Shown here one piece after another: positions 26,680-36,680 of a DNA stretch of 64,000 bases (its first letter is position 1; each line of letters opens with the position of its first letter). A model generated the notes under the pieces. That model was given only the letters and a program-made list of their open reading frames with translations. It did not search any database and was not told the origin of the DNA. This stretch comes from Xenophilus sp. Marseille-Q4582 (GTDB lineage Bacteria; Pseudomonadota; Gammaproteobacteria; Burkholderiales; Burkholderiaceae_C): NCBI RefSeq assembly GCF_916700565.1, contig NZ_CAKAKO010000006.1, forward strand, positions 1 through 64,000. Reading direction: 5' to 3'. The position numbers were made by a program, and so were the translations under genes.

Positions 26680-26926
26680 ACGGCCGGGGCGATTCCAACC
26701 TTACTTTCGCGCAGTGTCGCATAGCTGGGACAGCTGTGCGGCGATTCGAGTCCGCCGCTCTGATGGGAATCAATCATTCACAGCGCGAGGCGGCAGGGTG
26801 CCAACTGTCTCGGCAATTCCACCCGTCGGTATCGCACATCGAAGTATCGGTCGCTTGGTTGAAGGTCAGCTTTGCGACCCTCAGCTTGAGCCGACTATGC
26901 CAGAGCGACTGACAGCACTCGCTGGA
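26680..26926. other. Intergenic region after the kinase pair
   Basis: No supported gene. Short open frames here have no similarity that could be recognised. The stretch ends where IS1182-like terminal sequence begins. Confidence 0.45.
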
Positions 26927-27126
26927 GGCTGTGTGAAAACCCTCTCTCACCTCTGCGACCCAGCTGGTAGAGTCTGTGGACATATTGAGCAGCGAGGTCA
27001 ATATGTCCAGATTCATCGAAGGTCAGGACAGGCAGCAAGTCACATTGCTGCCGGAGTGCCTGGATGACTTCATCGCAGAGGACAACACGGTTCGAATCGT
27101 GGATGCCTTCATCAATGAGTTGGACC
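26927..27126 (+). pseudogene. IS1182-family remnant with transposase N-terminus
   Basis: A likely terminal repeat (GGCTGTGTGAAAAC, 26927-26940) is followed by a start at 27003 and the IS1182-type N-terminus MSRFIEGQDRQQVTLLPECL, then VRIVDAFINELD. Similarity stops at 27126, where an IS66-type end begins. Confidence 0.78.
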
Positions 27127-27301
27127 GTAAGCAAACGGCGAACCCATCTTGAAGGGAGGTGGGGGTCTGAGCAAGATCGTGTGCACGCAACCTTGCGTGG
27201 ACACTATGCTCAAAGAACCTCAAACCCCTCGTTACACCGTGCGGCGCACGCACCGCACCTACACCCCGCAATTCAAAGCTGAACTTGTGGCCGCGTGCCA
27301 A
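27127..27301 (+). pseudogene. IS66-family remnant with TnpA N-terminus
   Basis: An IS66-like end at 27127-27152 (ending CCCATCTTGA) interrupts the IS1182 remnant. A TnpA start at 27206 gives MLKEPQTPRYTVRRTHRTYT and PQFKAELVAACQ. It is cut at 27301 by the IS1071 terminal repeat. Confidence 0.78.
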
Positions 27302-28668
27302 GGGGTCTCCTCGTTTTCAGTGCAATAAGTGACGGTACGCAAAGCTAGCACTGGCGCGGGGGTGGTCTGGGTAGACCGTTGATTTCATTGACTTTCCTGT
27401 TCGCTTTGTAAACGGGTATGGTGGCCTCCCACTTTTGAGGTTCACGATGCAGGGTTGGCACACAACGTTTTTGGGGATGCGTGGGCTCCCCCGCGATATC
27501 AGCGACTTCGAGATGAAGGCATTTTTCACCTTCGATGGTGCCGAGCGCGACGCAATCAATGCACGCCGAGGTGATTCCCACAAGCTTGGTCTGGCGCTCC
27601 ATATTGGTTTCCTGCGCATGAGTGGGCGTTTGCTCGGTGCCTTTCGGGTAATTCCAGTAGCCTTGTGGCGCCACCTTGGCAACGAGCTTGGCATTGCAGC
27701 ACCAGAAGTCGCCTCGCTGAGAGCCATGTATGAACGCGGGCGCACGCTATTCGATCACCAACAAGTAGCCTGCACGGTCCTTGGATTCCAGTGGATGAGC
27801 GAGCACCAGCGCCGCTCACTGGTACGTGAACTGCGCGACGAAGTGGCGCGCTGCGCCGACCGCGATCAGCTACTCGTGCGGGCGCGTCAATGGCTGTACA
27901 AGAACAAGCTGGTGATCGTGCACGAGCGGGCAATTCGGACACTGATTGCGGCGGCACTTGCCCAGCTTGAAGTTGAAACAGGCACCGCCATCGCCGCCAG
28001 CGTTGATCCAGCAACACTTGATCGCTGGCGAGCCTCAGTTTCAGAGCTGCGCCCAGATGGACAAACCCAGCAGAGTTGGCTATGGGCTGCACCGGCGAAA
28101 CACTCAACCCGCCAAATCAGCGAGGTACTGGAGCGCATCGACCTGCTTTACACGCTGGACGTTCATAAGCACCTGGCAGACATCCCCGATCTCATCTTGC
28201 GCCGCTACGCGCGCCGACTTGTCTCCAGGCCGCCCTCAGCCGGAGCCAAGATCAAAGAGCCAGCGCGCACCGTGGAGGTCGCATGCTTTCTTCGGTATTG
28301 CCTGTTCACCACCACAGACCAGTTGATCCTTATGGTGCAGCGCCGGATCGCCGATCTGTGGCGTCAGGCTGCCGCCGATGTCCCCGCTACCGTCAATTGG
28401 GCCGCAATGTACAAAACGCTGCTCGGCGAACTTGTTGCCTTGAGCGCGCAAGGTGCGGTGCCAGATGCTGAGTTGCGTGCCCGTCTTGAAGCCTTGATCA
28501 CCGAAACCCAGAAACGCAAACCACCGAGCAGGGCCTCCCTGGTCCGCGAGGGATTGATTGATGGAATTCGCCCCGTGCGGTCGTTGCTCGTCGCCATTGC
28601 AAAGCTGCCCTGGCAGGCCACCGGCGAGCATCCTGCCATCGAGTACCTTGCCAAGCTGCAAGCTTTAT

Positions 28669-29989
28669 CAGGCCGTTGAAAAAATGCTCATCGAACGCGC
28701 CAGGGTCGTGGATTTCGAAGAAACGGATCGCCCAAACTGGCCTGCGCAGCGATTGGAGCGGCCATTTCGGCCTGTTTGCAGGCCGTTTTGCCCGTTCCGG
28801 GCGCACGTATCCCATGGTTCACGCATGATGCGCGTCCCACCAGCCGCCCAGACTGCCCATGCGCACCAGGTTGTAGGTGGCAAAGCACAGCAGCGCCTGG
28901 CCCGCGAGCTTGGCCTGACCGATCAATTTGGTCTTGGCCAGACCACCCACTGTCTTGATCCAGCCAAAGGCCTCCTCGATGCGCTTGCGCACTTTGAGGC
29001 TGGTCTTGTAGCCCTCGTGGCGCCGGATGCGGCCATCGACCGCCGAGTGCTTGTCCTTGGCCGCCACGTGTGGCGTGACTTTGAGCTTTCGGCAGCCCTT
29101 GATGAAGGCCTGGCTGTCGTAACCTTTGTCGGCCCCGACCGTGGCCCGCTTGTTCTTGTTTCCCCGGCGTTTGAGCATCGCCAGCGCCGCCTCGCGCTCG
29201 GCGGTGCCACTGGCATGTGTGATCTCCACATCCACGATCAGCCCGTTGCGGTTCTCCATGAGGATGTGCCCCATGTGGCACAGGCGAGATTTGTCGCCCG
29301 CGCTCTTCTTGAACAGCCGGGCATCGGCATCGGTGGTGCTGGCGTGGGTGTCGTTGCAGCGCTCCTGCCCTTTGAAGTTCACCTCGGGGTTGCGTCCGGG
29401 TGGCGTGCCGCTGTCGTCGTCTTTGCGTTTGAAACTCTTGTGCGAGGCCCAGGCCTCAATCAGCGTGCCGTCCACGCTGAAGTGTTCGTCGCTGGCAAGC
29501 CGGCCCCACTGGGCGCTGAGCTTGACGCGCTCGAAGAAGGCGCGCGCCAGGTCTTCGTTGAAGAGGCGTTCGCGGTTGGCGCTGAAGGTGGAGTGGTCCC
29601 AGACCTTGTCTTCAATGTTCAGGCCCACGAACCAGCGGTACAGCAGGTTGTAGTTGACCGCCTCGACCAGCTGGCGTTCGCTGCGGATGGAGAACAGGAT
29701 TTGCAGCAGCAAGGCCTTGAGCAGCATCTCCGGCGGCACCGAGGGGCGGCCACGGCGGGCGTACACCGCTTCGAACTCGCTGTTCATGCTCGACAGCAGC
29801 GCATCCACCACGGCGCGCAACTTGCGCAGCGGGTGTGCCGCTGGCACTCTTTCTTCAAGGCTGATGTAGCTAAACATCGCCCCCTGGAAGTCTTGGTTGC
29901 CTCTCATCTTTCTTGTCGCAGTTGTTCCGGGATGGCTTCAGATCGTAGCGGCCGACGCGGACGCTCGCAGGGGATTTTTCAACGGCCTG
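28669..29989 (-). mobile_element. IS5-family element, copy 2 (1321 bp)
   Basis: Same inverted ends and length as copy 1. Flanked by TTAT at 28665-28668 and 29990-29993. The undisturbed target can be read in the intact IS1071 near 11205-11215, confirming the 4-bp duplication. Confidence 0.94.
28819..29907 (-). CDS. IS5-family transposase, copy 2
   Basis: 362 residues, translation identical to the copies at 18046 and 36763, with DDE landmarks FSVDGTLIEAW, GADKGYDSQ and KRIEEAFGW. Intact inside the disrupted IS1071 transposase gene, on the opposite strand. Confidence 0.93.
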   Translation of the reverse strand: MRGNQDFQGAMFSYISLEERVPAAHPLRKLRAVVDALLSSMNSEFEAVYARRGRPSVPPEMLLKALLLQILFSIRSERQLVEAVNYNLLYRWFVGLNIEDKVWDHSTFSANRERLFNEDLARAFFERVKLSAQWGRLASDEHFSVDGTLIEAWASHKSFKRKDDDSGTPPGRNPEVNFKGQERCNDTHASTTDADARLFKKSAGDKSRLCHMGHILMENRNGLIVDVEITHASGTAEREAALAMLKRRGNKNKRATVGADKGYDSQAFIKGCRKLKVTPHVAAKDKHSAVDGRIRRHEGYKTSLKVRKRIEEAFGWIKTVGGLAKTKLIGQAKLAGQALLCFATYNLVRMGSLGGWWDAHHA

Positions 29990-31837
29990 TTATATCTCAA
30001 AGGATCCAGAAAGCTGCCAGTTGAAGTGGTGGCACCAAGTCTGGGAATGATCTGGCAGGTTTCGATCTCCAGCCCAGACCGGGAACGGGCGTTTCAGGCG
30101 TTGGAGGTGGCCACCCTGTTTGCCCTGCGCCGCGCGGTGCGCAATGGCTCGGTCTGGATTGAGCACAGCCTGAGCTTTCGGGGTCGTGCGCGCTTGTTCT
30201 TCACGGACGAGCGTTGGCAGGCAGAGTCCAAGAAACACTATGCCCGTCTATCGTTACCCAGCAAGGCTGCCACTTTCTTGAAGCCTTTGCTGGCCAGAGT
30301 AACTGCCGGTGTCGATGCGGTGGCCGCTGCAGCCCGCAGTGGCGTACTGCGCGTGGATGATGAACTCCATTTGTCGCCATTGCCCGCAGAGGACGAAGAC
30401 CCAGAAGTGACCAAGCTGCGCGCGGCTTTGGATCACCGCATCGGTGAGGTTCAATTGCCGGAAGTGATTCTGGCCGTTGACGCCCAGGTGCGCTTTAGCT
30501 GGATCATGCTCGGACGTGAGCCGCGCTCTACCGACGAGCTGCTGATGGTCTATGCCGGCATCATGGCCCACGGCACCAGTCTGACTGCGGTCGAATGCGC
30601 GCGCATGATTCCGCAATTGTCTGCCACCAGCATTCGCCAGGCCATGCGCTGGGCGCGGGACGAACGGCGTCTGAGCCAGGCCTGCCAGGCTGTGCTGGAA
30701 TTCATGCAGCGACACCCGATTGCCGCCACCTGGGGGCGGTCCGATTTGGCATCTTCTGACATGATGAGCATGGAGACCACCAAACGGGTGTGGCAAGCCC
30801 GGCTTGATCCTCGGCGCAACACACCTTCCATTGGAATCTACTCCCATGTAAAAGACCGGTGGGGCATCTTCCATGCGCAGCCCTTTGTGCTCAATGAGCG
30901 CCAGGCGGGCGTGGCCATTGAAGGTGTCATCCGCCAAGAAAAGCTGGAGACCAGCCAGCTTGCTGTGGATACCCATGGCTACACCGACTTTGCCATGTCA
31001 CATGCCCGTTTGCTTGGTTTTGATCTTTGCCCGCGGTTGAAGGAACTCAAACAGCGCCACCTCTTTGTGCCACGCGGCACCAAAGTGCCCGCAGAAATCG
31101 CTGCGGTGTGCGAAGCCAATGTCGACGTCGCTTTGATCGAAAAGCATTGGGATAGTCTGGTGCACCTGGCAGCCTCGGTCATGAGCGGACATGCCAGTGC
31201 GGTGGCAGCTCTTGCGCGGTTCGGTTCTGCCGCCCAGGGCGATCCAATCTATGAGGCTGGCGTGCAATTGGGGCGGTTGCTGCGTACGGCGTTTTTGGCT
31301 GACTACTTTGTCAAGGACGCTTTCAGGAACGAGTTGCGCCGGGTGCTCAATCGGGGCGAGGCTGTTAACGCCCTCAAGCGCGCCATTTATACCGGCCGGA
31401 TCAGCCCGGCGCAGGCCAAACGTGTCGATGAAATGCAGGCTGTGGCCGATGCGTTGAGCCTGATGGCCAACATCGTGATGGCGTGGAATACCTCACAGAT
31501 GCAGGCGGTCCTGGATCGCTGGTCGAACCGCCGCCAGGTCATTCCACCGGAACTGATCGGGAAGATTGCGCCCACCAGGCTGGAGAGCATCAACTTGCGG
31601 GGTGTGTTTCGCTTCCCGGTTGACCGCTATGCTGACCAAATCCTGCCTTCGCGGCCAAATGCATCGATAACTGGCACCAATGGATGAAACCGACCACGGT
31701 TTGACGCCACGAATCGCAGATTTGAAAGTGATGTTGATTCATTTCCAAAGCTGGGCCATTTCGGGACGCATTCACGTTGAAATTTGAGCCACGTTGCCGC
31801 TCTATCCTGCTGAATTTTTCAGCACGGGGGAGCAGGA

Positions 31838-33373
31838 GTGATCAACGTGAGCACATTGAGCAAGTTACGCCGCCTCGTGCTGAGGCAGGACGTGTCGGTG
31901 CGCGAGGCCAGCCGGCGCCTGGGCATCTCGCGCAACACAGCCACCAAGTGGCTCAAAGACGGGCAGATGGCCGAACCCCGATACCCGCAGCGGGTGTCGG
32001 GCCCCAGCATCCTGGATCCGTACAAGGAGCAGTTGAGCCAATGGCTCAAGGCCGATAGCCATCGCAGCAAACGCGATCGACGCGGGATCAAGGCCATGTT
32101 TGAGGCGCTGCGCGCGCAGGGCTACAGCGGCAGCCGAGGGCCGGTCTACGCCTTTGCCCAGCGCTGGCAGCAAGAGCAAGGCAACGCTGCGCGTGGTGCG
32201 GGGTTCGTGCCGCTGAGCTTCGAGTTGGGCGAGGCGTTCCAGTTCGACTGGAGCTGCGAGTACCTGTTCATCGGCGGGCTGCGCCGCCGCCTGGAAGTGG
32301 CACACACCAAGCTGGCGGCCAGTCGCGCCTTCTGCCTGGTGGCGTACTACAGCCAAGCGCACGAGATGCTGTTCGATGCGCACGCACGGGCGTTCGCCCT
32401 CTTCGGTGGCGTGCCCCGGCGGGGCATCTACGACAACATGAAGACCGCTGTGGACAAGGTCGGCCATGGCAAACAGCGCAGCGTCAATGCACGCTTCGAG
32501 GCGATGACCGGGCACTACCTGTTCGAGCCGGAGTTCTGCAACCGGGCCGCCGGCTGGGAGAAGGGGGTCGTGGAGAAGAACGTTCAGGATCGGCGCAAGG
32601 ACATCTGGCGTGAGGCCAGCGAGCGGCGCTGGGGGACGCTTGGTGAACTCAACGACTGGTTGCAGCAGGCCTGCGTGAAGGCCTGGGCTGAGATGAGTCA
32701 CCCGGAATGGACTCAGCTCACGGTGGCCGATGTCTGGCAGGACGAACGTGCTCGTCTCATGCCCAACCCCCGTGCGTTTGATGGCTACGTGGAGCAGCCG
32801 GTACGGGTCTCTGCGACCGCACTGATCCACTTCCAGCGCAACCGCTACAGCGTGCCGTGTGAATGGATTCATGCGGTGGTCAGTCTGCGGGCCTACGCGG
32901 ATGGCCTGCTGGTGGTCGGGCCCGATGGGCGACAGGTGCGCCTGGCGCGCAGCTTCGAACGTGATCAGACGCTCTACGACTGGATGCATTACATCGCGCT
33001 CATCGAGCGAAAGCCCGGCGCGCTGCGCAACGGCGCGCCCTTCAAGACCATGCCCGAGCCACTGCAGGAAATGCAGCGCCAGTTGCTGCGCCACAGCGGT
33101 GGCGACAGGGTGATGGCGCAGGTGCTCATGGGGGTGAGCCTGCATGGACTGGAGGCCGTGGTGGTGGCGGTAGAGCTGGCGCTGCAGTCCGGGCGGGTGA
33201 GTGCCGAGCACGTGCTCAACGTGCTCTCGCGTCTGAAGGAGCAGCGCGTGCCCGAGCCACCGGTGGCCACGATGCTCAAGCTCAACACGCCGCCACTGGC
33301 CAACCTGCAGCGCTACGACGCACTGCGCAACGTCCAGCCTCATGAGGCATCACCGGAGTCCGACCATGCATGA
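31838..33373 (+). CDS. istA: IS21 transposase IstA
   Basis: 511 residues from GTG 31838 with GGAG upstream. An N-terminal helix-turn-helix ([20 protein letters not shown]) is followed by an rve/DDE core: [21 protein letters not shown] and a glutamate in [11 protein letters not shown]. It forms the IS21 transpososome with IstB. Its stop overlaps the istB start (ATGCATGA). Confidence 0.94.
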   Translation: MINVSTLSKLRRLVLRQDVSVREASRRLGISRNTATKWLKDGQMAEPRYPQRVSGPSILDPYKEQLSQWLKADSHRSKRDRRGIKAMFEALRAQGYSGSRGPVYAFAQRWQQEQGNAARGAGFVPLSFELGEAFQFDWSCEYLFIGGLRRRLEVAHTKLAASRAFCLVAYYSQAHEMLFDAHARAFALFGGVPRRGIYDNMKTAVDKVGHGKQRSVNARFEAMTGHYLFEPEFCNRAAGWEKGVVEKNVQDRRKDIWREASERRWGTLGELNDWLQQACVKAWAEMSHPEWTQLTVADVWQDERARLMPNPRAFDGYVEQPVRVSATALIHFQRNRYSVPCEWIHAVVSLRAYADGLLVVGPDGRQVRLARSFERDQTLYDWMHYIALIERKPGALRNGAPFKTMPEPLQEMQRQLLRHSGGDRVMAQVLMGVSLHGLEAVVVAVELALQSGRVSAEHVLNVLSRLKEQRVPEPPVATMLKLNTPPLANLQRYDALRNVQPHEASPESDHA

Positions 33374-34181
33374 CGTCATTGATGCCCTCAAAGCGCTGGG
33401 CCTGCACGGCATGGCCAGTGCCTGGCCGGAGGTACTGGGCACCGCCCGCATGAAGTCGCTGGATCATGAGGCCGTGCTGCACCAGCTCATCAAGGCCGAG
33501 ACCGCTCAGCGTGAGGTGCGTTCCATGGCTTACCAGATGCGCGTGGCGCGCTTCCCTTCGCACCGTGACCTCGCCGGCTTTGACTTCGCCCACGCGCAGC
33601 TCGACGAAGCACTGGTGCGCCAGTTGCACACCCTTCGCTTCGTGGAGTCGGCGCACAACGTGGTGCTGGTTGGTGGCCCCGGCACGGGTAAAACCCACCT
33701 GGCCACGAGCCTGGGGATCGAGGCCATTCGCATGCATGGCAAGCGGGTGCGCTTCTTCTCAACGGTGGAGCTGGTCAACGCCCTGGAGCTGGAGAAGGCG
33801 CAGAACAAGGCCGGGCAAATGGCGCACCGCCTGATGTACGTCGATCTGGTGATCCTGGATGAACTGGGCTACCTGCCATTCACGCAGTCGGGCGGCGCGA
33901 TGCTGTTCCACCTGCTCTCCAAACTCTATGAGCGAACGAGCGTGGTGATCACCACCAACCTCACCTTCTCGGAGTGGAGCAGCGTCTTTGGAGACGCCAA
34001 GATGACCACGGCCTTGCTTGACCGGCTCACGCACCATTGCCACATCGTCGAGACGGGCAACGAGAGCTGGCGATTCAAGCACTCCAGTGCCGCTGGCGCG
34101 GCTCCCCCAAAGCAACGCCCAAAGAGCCAGAAAGGAGATCGAAAAACAGCAGACCCGATAGACTTATCCACAACCGAATAG
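33366..34181 (+). CDS. istB: IS21 helper ATPase IstB
   Basis: 271 residues from ATG 33366, overlapping the istA stop; an upstream in-frame ATG at 33342 lies inside istA and is unlikely. An AAA+ ATPase with Walker [12 protein letters not shown] and Walker [13 protein letters not shown], DnaC-like. It selects target DNA and stimulates IstA. Confidence 0.94.
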   Translation: MHDVIDALKALGLHGMASAWPEVLGTARMKSLDHEAVLHQLIKAETAQREVRSMAYQMRVARFPSHRDLAGFDFAHAQLDEALVRQLHTLRFVESAHNVVLVGGPGTGKTHLATSLGIEAIRMHGKRVRFFSTVELVNALELEKAQNKAGQMAHRLMYVDLVILDELGYLPFTQSGGAMLFHLLSKLYERTSVVITTNLTFSEWSSVFGDAKMTTALLDRLTHHCHIVETGNESWRFKHSSAAGAAPPKQRPKSQKGDRKTADPIDLSTTE

Positions 34182-34253
34182 TCAAAGAATCCATCAACCC
34201 AGTGGCTCAATATTCAACGTGATCACTGGCTCAGTTGTGCTGATGAATCAACA

Positions 34254-34595
34254 AGCGGGCACAGAGAGCAGCGCCGCATGGCCGAGGCTCGCATACATGG
34301 AGAACAACAGAGTGCCTTCGGGCCAAACCTTCAGGCGCTTACTCTCAATACCCGAACTCGTAAGACGCTTTGCGGTAAAGCGCACATGAGTTCGATCAGA
34401 CAAGTCGCCAATCGCGACCCATGGCGTCCCACTGTCATCGTCCGACCAATAGTCCGCTTGGTCGGTATCCGGGGTTCCTCCAGAGCCCATGCCCGACAGC
34501 AAGAACTTGAGGCGGCCAACTTGCCAATGCGATGGCAGAGCCCCAAGCCAAGGCACCCCACTGTCTCGATACTCGTCATACCTCGGCAACGTCAT
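34254..34595 (-). pseudogene. hsdS: Type I restriction specificity subunit HsdS, N-terminal fragment
   Basis: Starts MTLPRYDEYRDSGVPWLG and then SHWQVGRLKFLL, the classic N-terminus of an HsdS target-recognition domain. About 113 codons remain before IS21 cuts it at 34253. The start overlaps the hsdM stop by 4 bp, as usual for hsdMS. It cannot specify a target. Confidence 0.88.
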
Positions 34596-35455
34596 TCCGC
34601 CAACTCCCCCAACATCTTCATGATGCGGGCCGTTACTGTCTTCAGCTCCTCGTCGATGGCCTGCAGGCTGCGCGGCGGCTCGAAGACGTAGAAGTGGCGG
34701 TTGAAGGGAATCTCATAGCCGACCTTGCTTTTCTCCGTGTCGATCCACGCGTCGGGTGCATGGGGCAGCACTTCGCGCTGGAAGTAGGCGTCGATGTCTT
34801 CCGTCAGCGGCACGTTCTCGGTGTCGCGCAGTGCGCTGTCGGGTTGCGGCTTGCCCTTCTGCTTGCCCTTCTGCCCCAGCACCACGGCGCCTGCCTCATC
34901 ACGCAGGGGGCGTTCGACGGTCAGGGTGGTGTAGCCGAAGTCCTGGTTTTTGAAGATGCGCGAGATGGGCACGCGCTTGAGGCGGCCACCTTCGGGCAGA
35001 TTCTGGAACTCGGCGGGCCACGCGGCGCCGGCCACGATCAGTTGTGGCTCGCCCATCGGCTGCCCTTGCGCGTCGAACACGCTGACCTGCTCGGCTTCGG
35101 CAAAGCTGCCAAACAACTGCGTGACGGTGGCGATGTGCGCATCGCTCATCTCCTTGCGTTTGCTGCCCAGGCTCTTGCGCATCTTCTGCCAGTAGCTGCT
35201 GGCGTCGATGAGTTGCACCTTGCCCTTGCGCACGGCCGGCTTCTTGTTCGACAGGATCCACACATAGGTGGCAATGCCGGTGTTGTAGAACATGTCGGTG
35301 GGCAAGCCCACGATGGCCTCCACCAGGTCGTTCTCCAGCACGTAGCGGCGGATTTCGCTTTCGCCACTGCCCGCGCCGCCCGTGAACAAGGGCGAGCCGT
35401 TGAGCACGATGCCGAAGCGGCTGCCGCCTTCCTGCGCGGGGCGCATCTTGGCTAT
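34592..35455 (-). pseudogene. hsdM: Type I DNA methyltransferase HsdM, C-terminal fragment
   Basis: About 287 codons of an N6-adenine methyltransferase: FGIVLNGSPLFTGGAGSGES and IVGLPTDMFYNTGIATYVWI from the second half of the catalytic domain, then the long C-terminal tail. The SAM-binding and NPPF motifs are missing because IS630 ends at 35456. No hsdR is seen, so this restriction system is dead here. Confidence 0.9.
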
Positions 35456-36569
35456 TGATCCGGCCTCAATGAACTTGACTCAAGCCGCATAGCGTACCGT
35501 GGCGTGCTCGAAGTACTTGCGGATGCGCTCGGGCTGGCGTTGCACGCTGCGAAGGTGCTTGGCTGTGGCTTTGGCCAGTTGCAGCTTCGTTCGCGCCGGT
35601 GCCAGCTTCGTGACCGCCTGCTTGATATCCGCATTGGCCATCTCATCCGGGTTCAACTCCGGGCTATAGCTCGGTAGGTAGAACACCTCGATGGCATCGG
35701 CATGCTCGGCCAGCCAGGCCTTGACCGGTTTGGCATGATGCACCCGCAGGTTGTCCAGGATCAGGAACACCTTCTTGGTCTGTCCCTTGATCAGCCGGCG
35801 CAGGAAGTCGATCAGGATTGTGGTGTTGAGCGCCCCGTCAAAGATGCGCCAGCGCATCTGCCCTTTGTTGGTCACGGTGGAGATGACCGACAGGTTGTGG
35901 CGCTTGTTGTTGACCCGCACCACCGGCGTCTGGCCCTTGGGCGCAAAACCACGGCCGCGTACATCGTCGCTGCGCAGTCCACTCTCGTCGCCCCAGTGAA
36001 TTTCGGCTCCCTCGGCCTTGGCCCGCGCGGCAATGGCGGGGTAGTCCTCGTCGAGCCACTTCTTGACCGCCGCCGGTGACTGCTCGTAGGCCTTCTTCAT
36101 CGGCTTTTGCGGCGTGAAGCCCCAGCGCGCCAGGTACTTGCCCATGGTGCGCACTTGCAGTCGCAGCCCAAAGCGCTGTTCGATGAGTTGGGCCACAGCG
36201 GCGCGGGTCCACAGCGCGTAGGGCATCTTGAGCTGATCGGGCGTCTTGTCGGCGATGAGCTTGCGCACCAGGGCCTCCTGGGCGGGGTCGAGCAAGCGGT
36301 TTTCGCCGAGCTTGCGCCCGCCAATGGCGTCGTGCAGCGCCTTGGCACCGAGCGCCTCATGGCGTTTGCAGATGTTGAAGACGCCTGTGCGACTCAGGCC
36401 GGTGAGCGCGGCGATCTTGTCGTAGGTGTTGCCGGCCTTGCGTAGCCGGATGACCTGAACCCGGCGCTCATGCCGCGCTTCGTGGCTCAACGATCTCATG
36501 TCAGTTGCTTGCATGAATCCGAGTTGGGGGCGGTGCAGATAAATTCAAGTGCACAAGGGCCGAATCAAT
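35456..36569 (-). mobile_element. IS630-family element (1114 bp)
   Basis: Inverted ends TTGATCCGGCC.. at 35456 and the complement of TTGATTCGGCC.. ending at 36569, flanked by TA on both sides as for IS630. The left flank is hsdM and the right flank is a prophage gene, so the two sides do not form one interrupted gene. Confidence 0.88.
35480..36514 (-). CDS. IS630-family transposase
   Basis: 344 residues. An N-terminal helix-turn-helix (RLRKAGNTYDKIAALTG then SRTGVFNICKRH) precedes the mariner-like DDE core: HWGDESGLRSD, LILDNLRVHHA and LPSYSPELNPDE. Intact. Confidence 0.93.
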   Translation of the reverse strand: MQATDMRSLSHEARHERRVQVIRLRKAGNTYDKIAALTGLSRTGVFNICKRHEALGAKALHDAIGGRKLGENRLLDPAQEALVRKLIADKTPDQLKMPYALWTRAAVAQLIEQRFGLRLQVRTMGKYLARWGFTPQKPMKKAYEQSPAAVKKWLDEDYPAIAARAKAEGAEIHWGDESGLRSDDVRGRGFAPKGQTPVVRVNNKRHNLSVISTVTNKGQMRWRIFDGALNTTILIDFLRRLIKGQTKKVFLILDNLRVHHAKPVKAWLAEHADAIEVFYLPSYSPELNPDEMANADIKQAVTKLAPARTKLQLAKATAKHLRSVQRQPERIRKYFEHATVRYAA

Positions 36570-36663
36570 AGCTCGCCGTCGCTCAGGGCGGCAGGGATGG
36601 AATCGCTAGTGGAAGTGCCGGGCCCGCTCACGAGAACGCCGGGCTGCTGCGGTTGCTGGTTCA
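36570..36663 (-). pseudogene. Prophage gene start, cut by IS630
   Basis: Reading leftward from ATG 36663: an N-terminus with VSGPGTSTSDSIPAALSDGE, a motif common near the start of phage virion-associated proteins, where it continues EYVIPA. Only about 31 codons remain before IS630. It lies just beyond the lysis genes once IS5 is removed, so it belongs to the prophage. Confidence 0.6.
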
Positions 36664-36680
36664 TGCGCGCGGTCCTTTAG

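Larger units (their letters stand above)
27447..31687 (+). pseudogene. tnpA: IS1071 transposase disrupted by IS5
   Basis: ATG 27447 starts the same 971-residue transposase as at 12428. The frame follows it to the codon for Ala409-Leu410 (QALS, about 28668), then resumes after IS5 at about 29994 with YLKGSRKLPVEVVAPSLG and runs to the normal stop at 31687. Removing IS5 and one TTAT restores the gene. As it stands no full transposase can be made. Confidence 0.92.
27302..31730 (+). mobile_element. IS1071, inverted copy split by IS5 and truncated by IS21
   Basis: Begins with the 38-bp repeat at 27302-27339 and reads opposite to the copy at 9370-12573. It is interrupted at 28668 by IS5 with a TTAT duplication. 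It ends at 31730 inside the long left terminal region, where IS21 starts, so the outer left terminal repeat is missing. Together with 9208-12724 it brackets the catabolic cluster. Confidence 0.93.
31732..34253 (+). mobile_element. IS21-family element
   Basis: The ends share TGTTGATTCAT in inverted orientation (31732-31742 and 34243-34253), with looser inner repeats. It carries istA and istB. No matching target duplication is seen: the left flank is IS1071 left-end sequence, the right flank is hsdS. This suggests a later deletion or recombination at one side. Confidence 0.9.

Noticed and set aside
26690..26790. tRNA-like text (GATTCGAGTCC near 26744)
   Set aside because: It resembles a T-arm, but no acceptor stem, anticodon arm or full cloverleaf could be folded around it.
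31865..33343. 492-residue frame opposite istA
   Set aside because: Shadow of a complete IS21 transposase gene.
34248..35455. Functional type I restriction-modification system
   Set aside because: hsdM lacks its SAM and NPPF motifs, hsdS is cut after one partial domain, and hsdR is absent.
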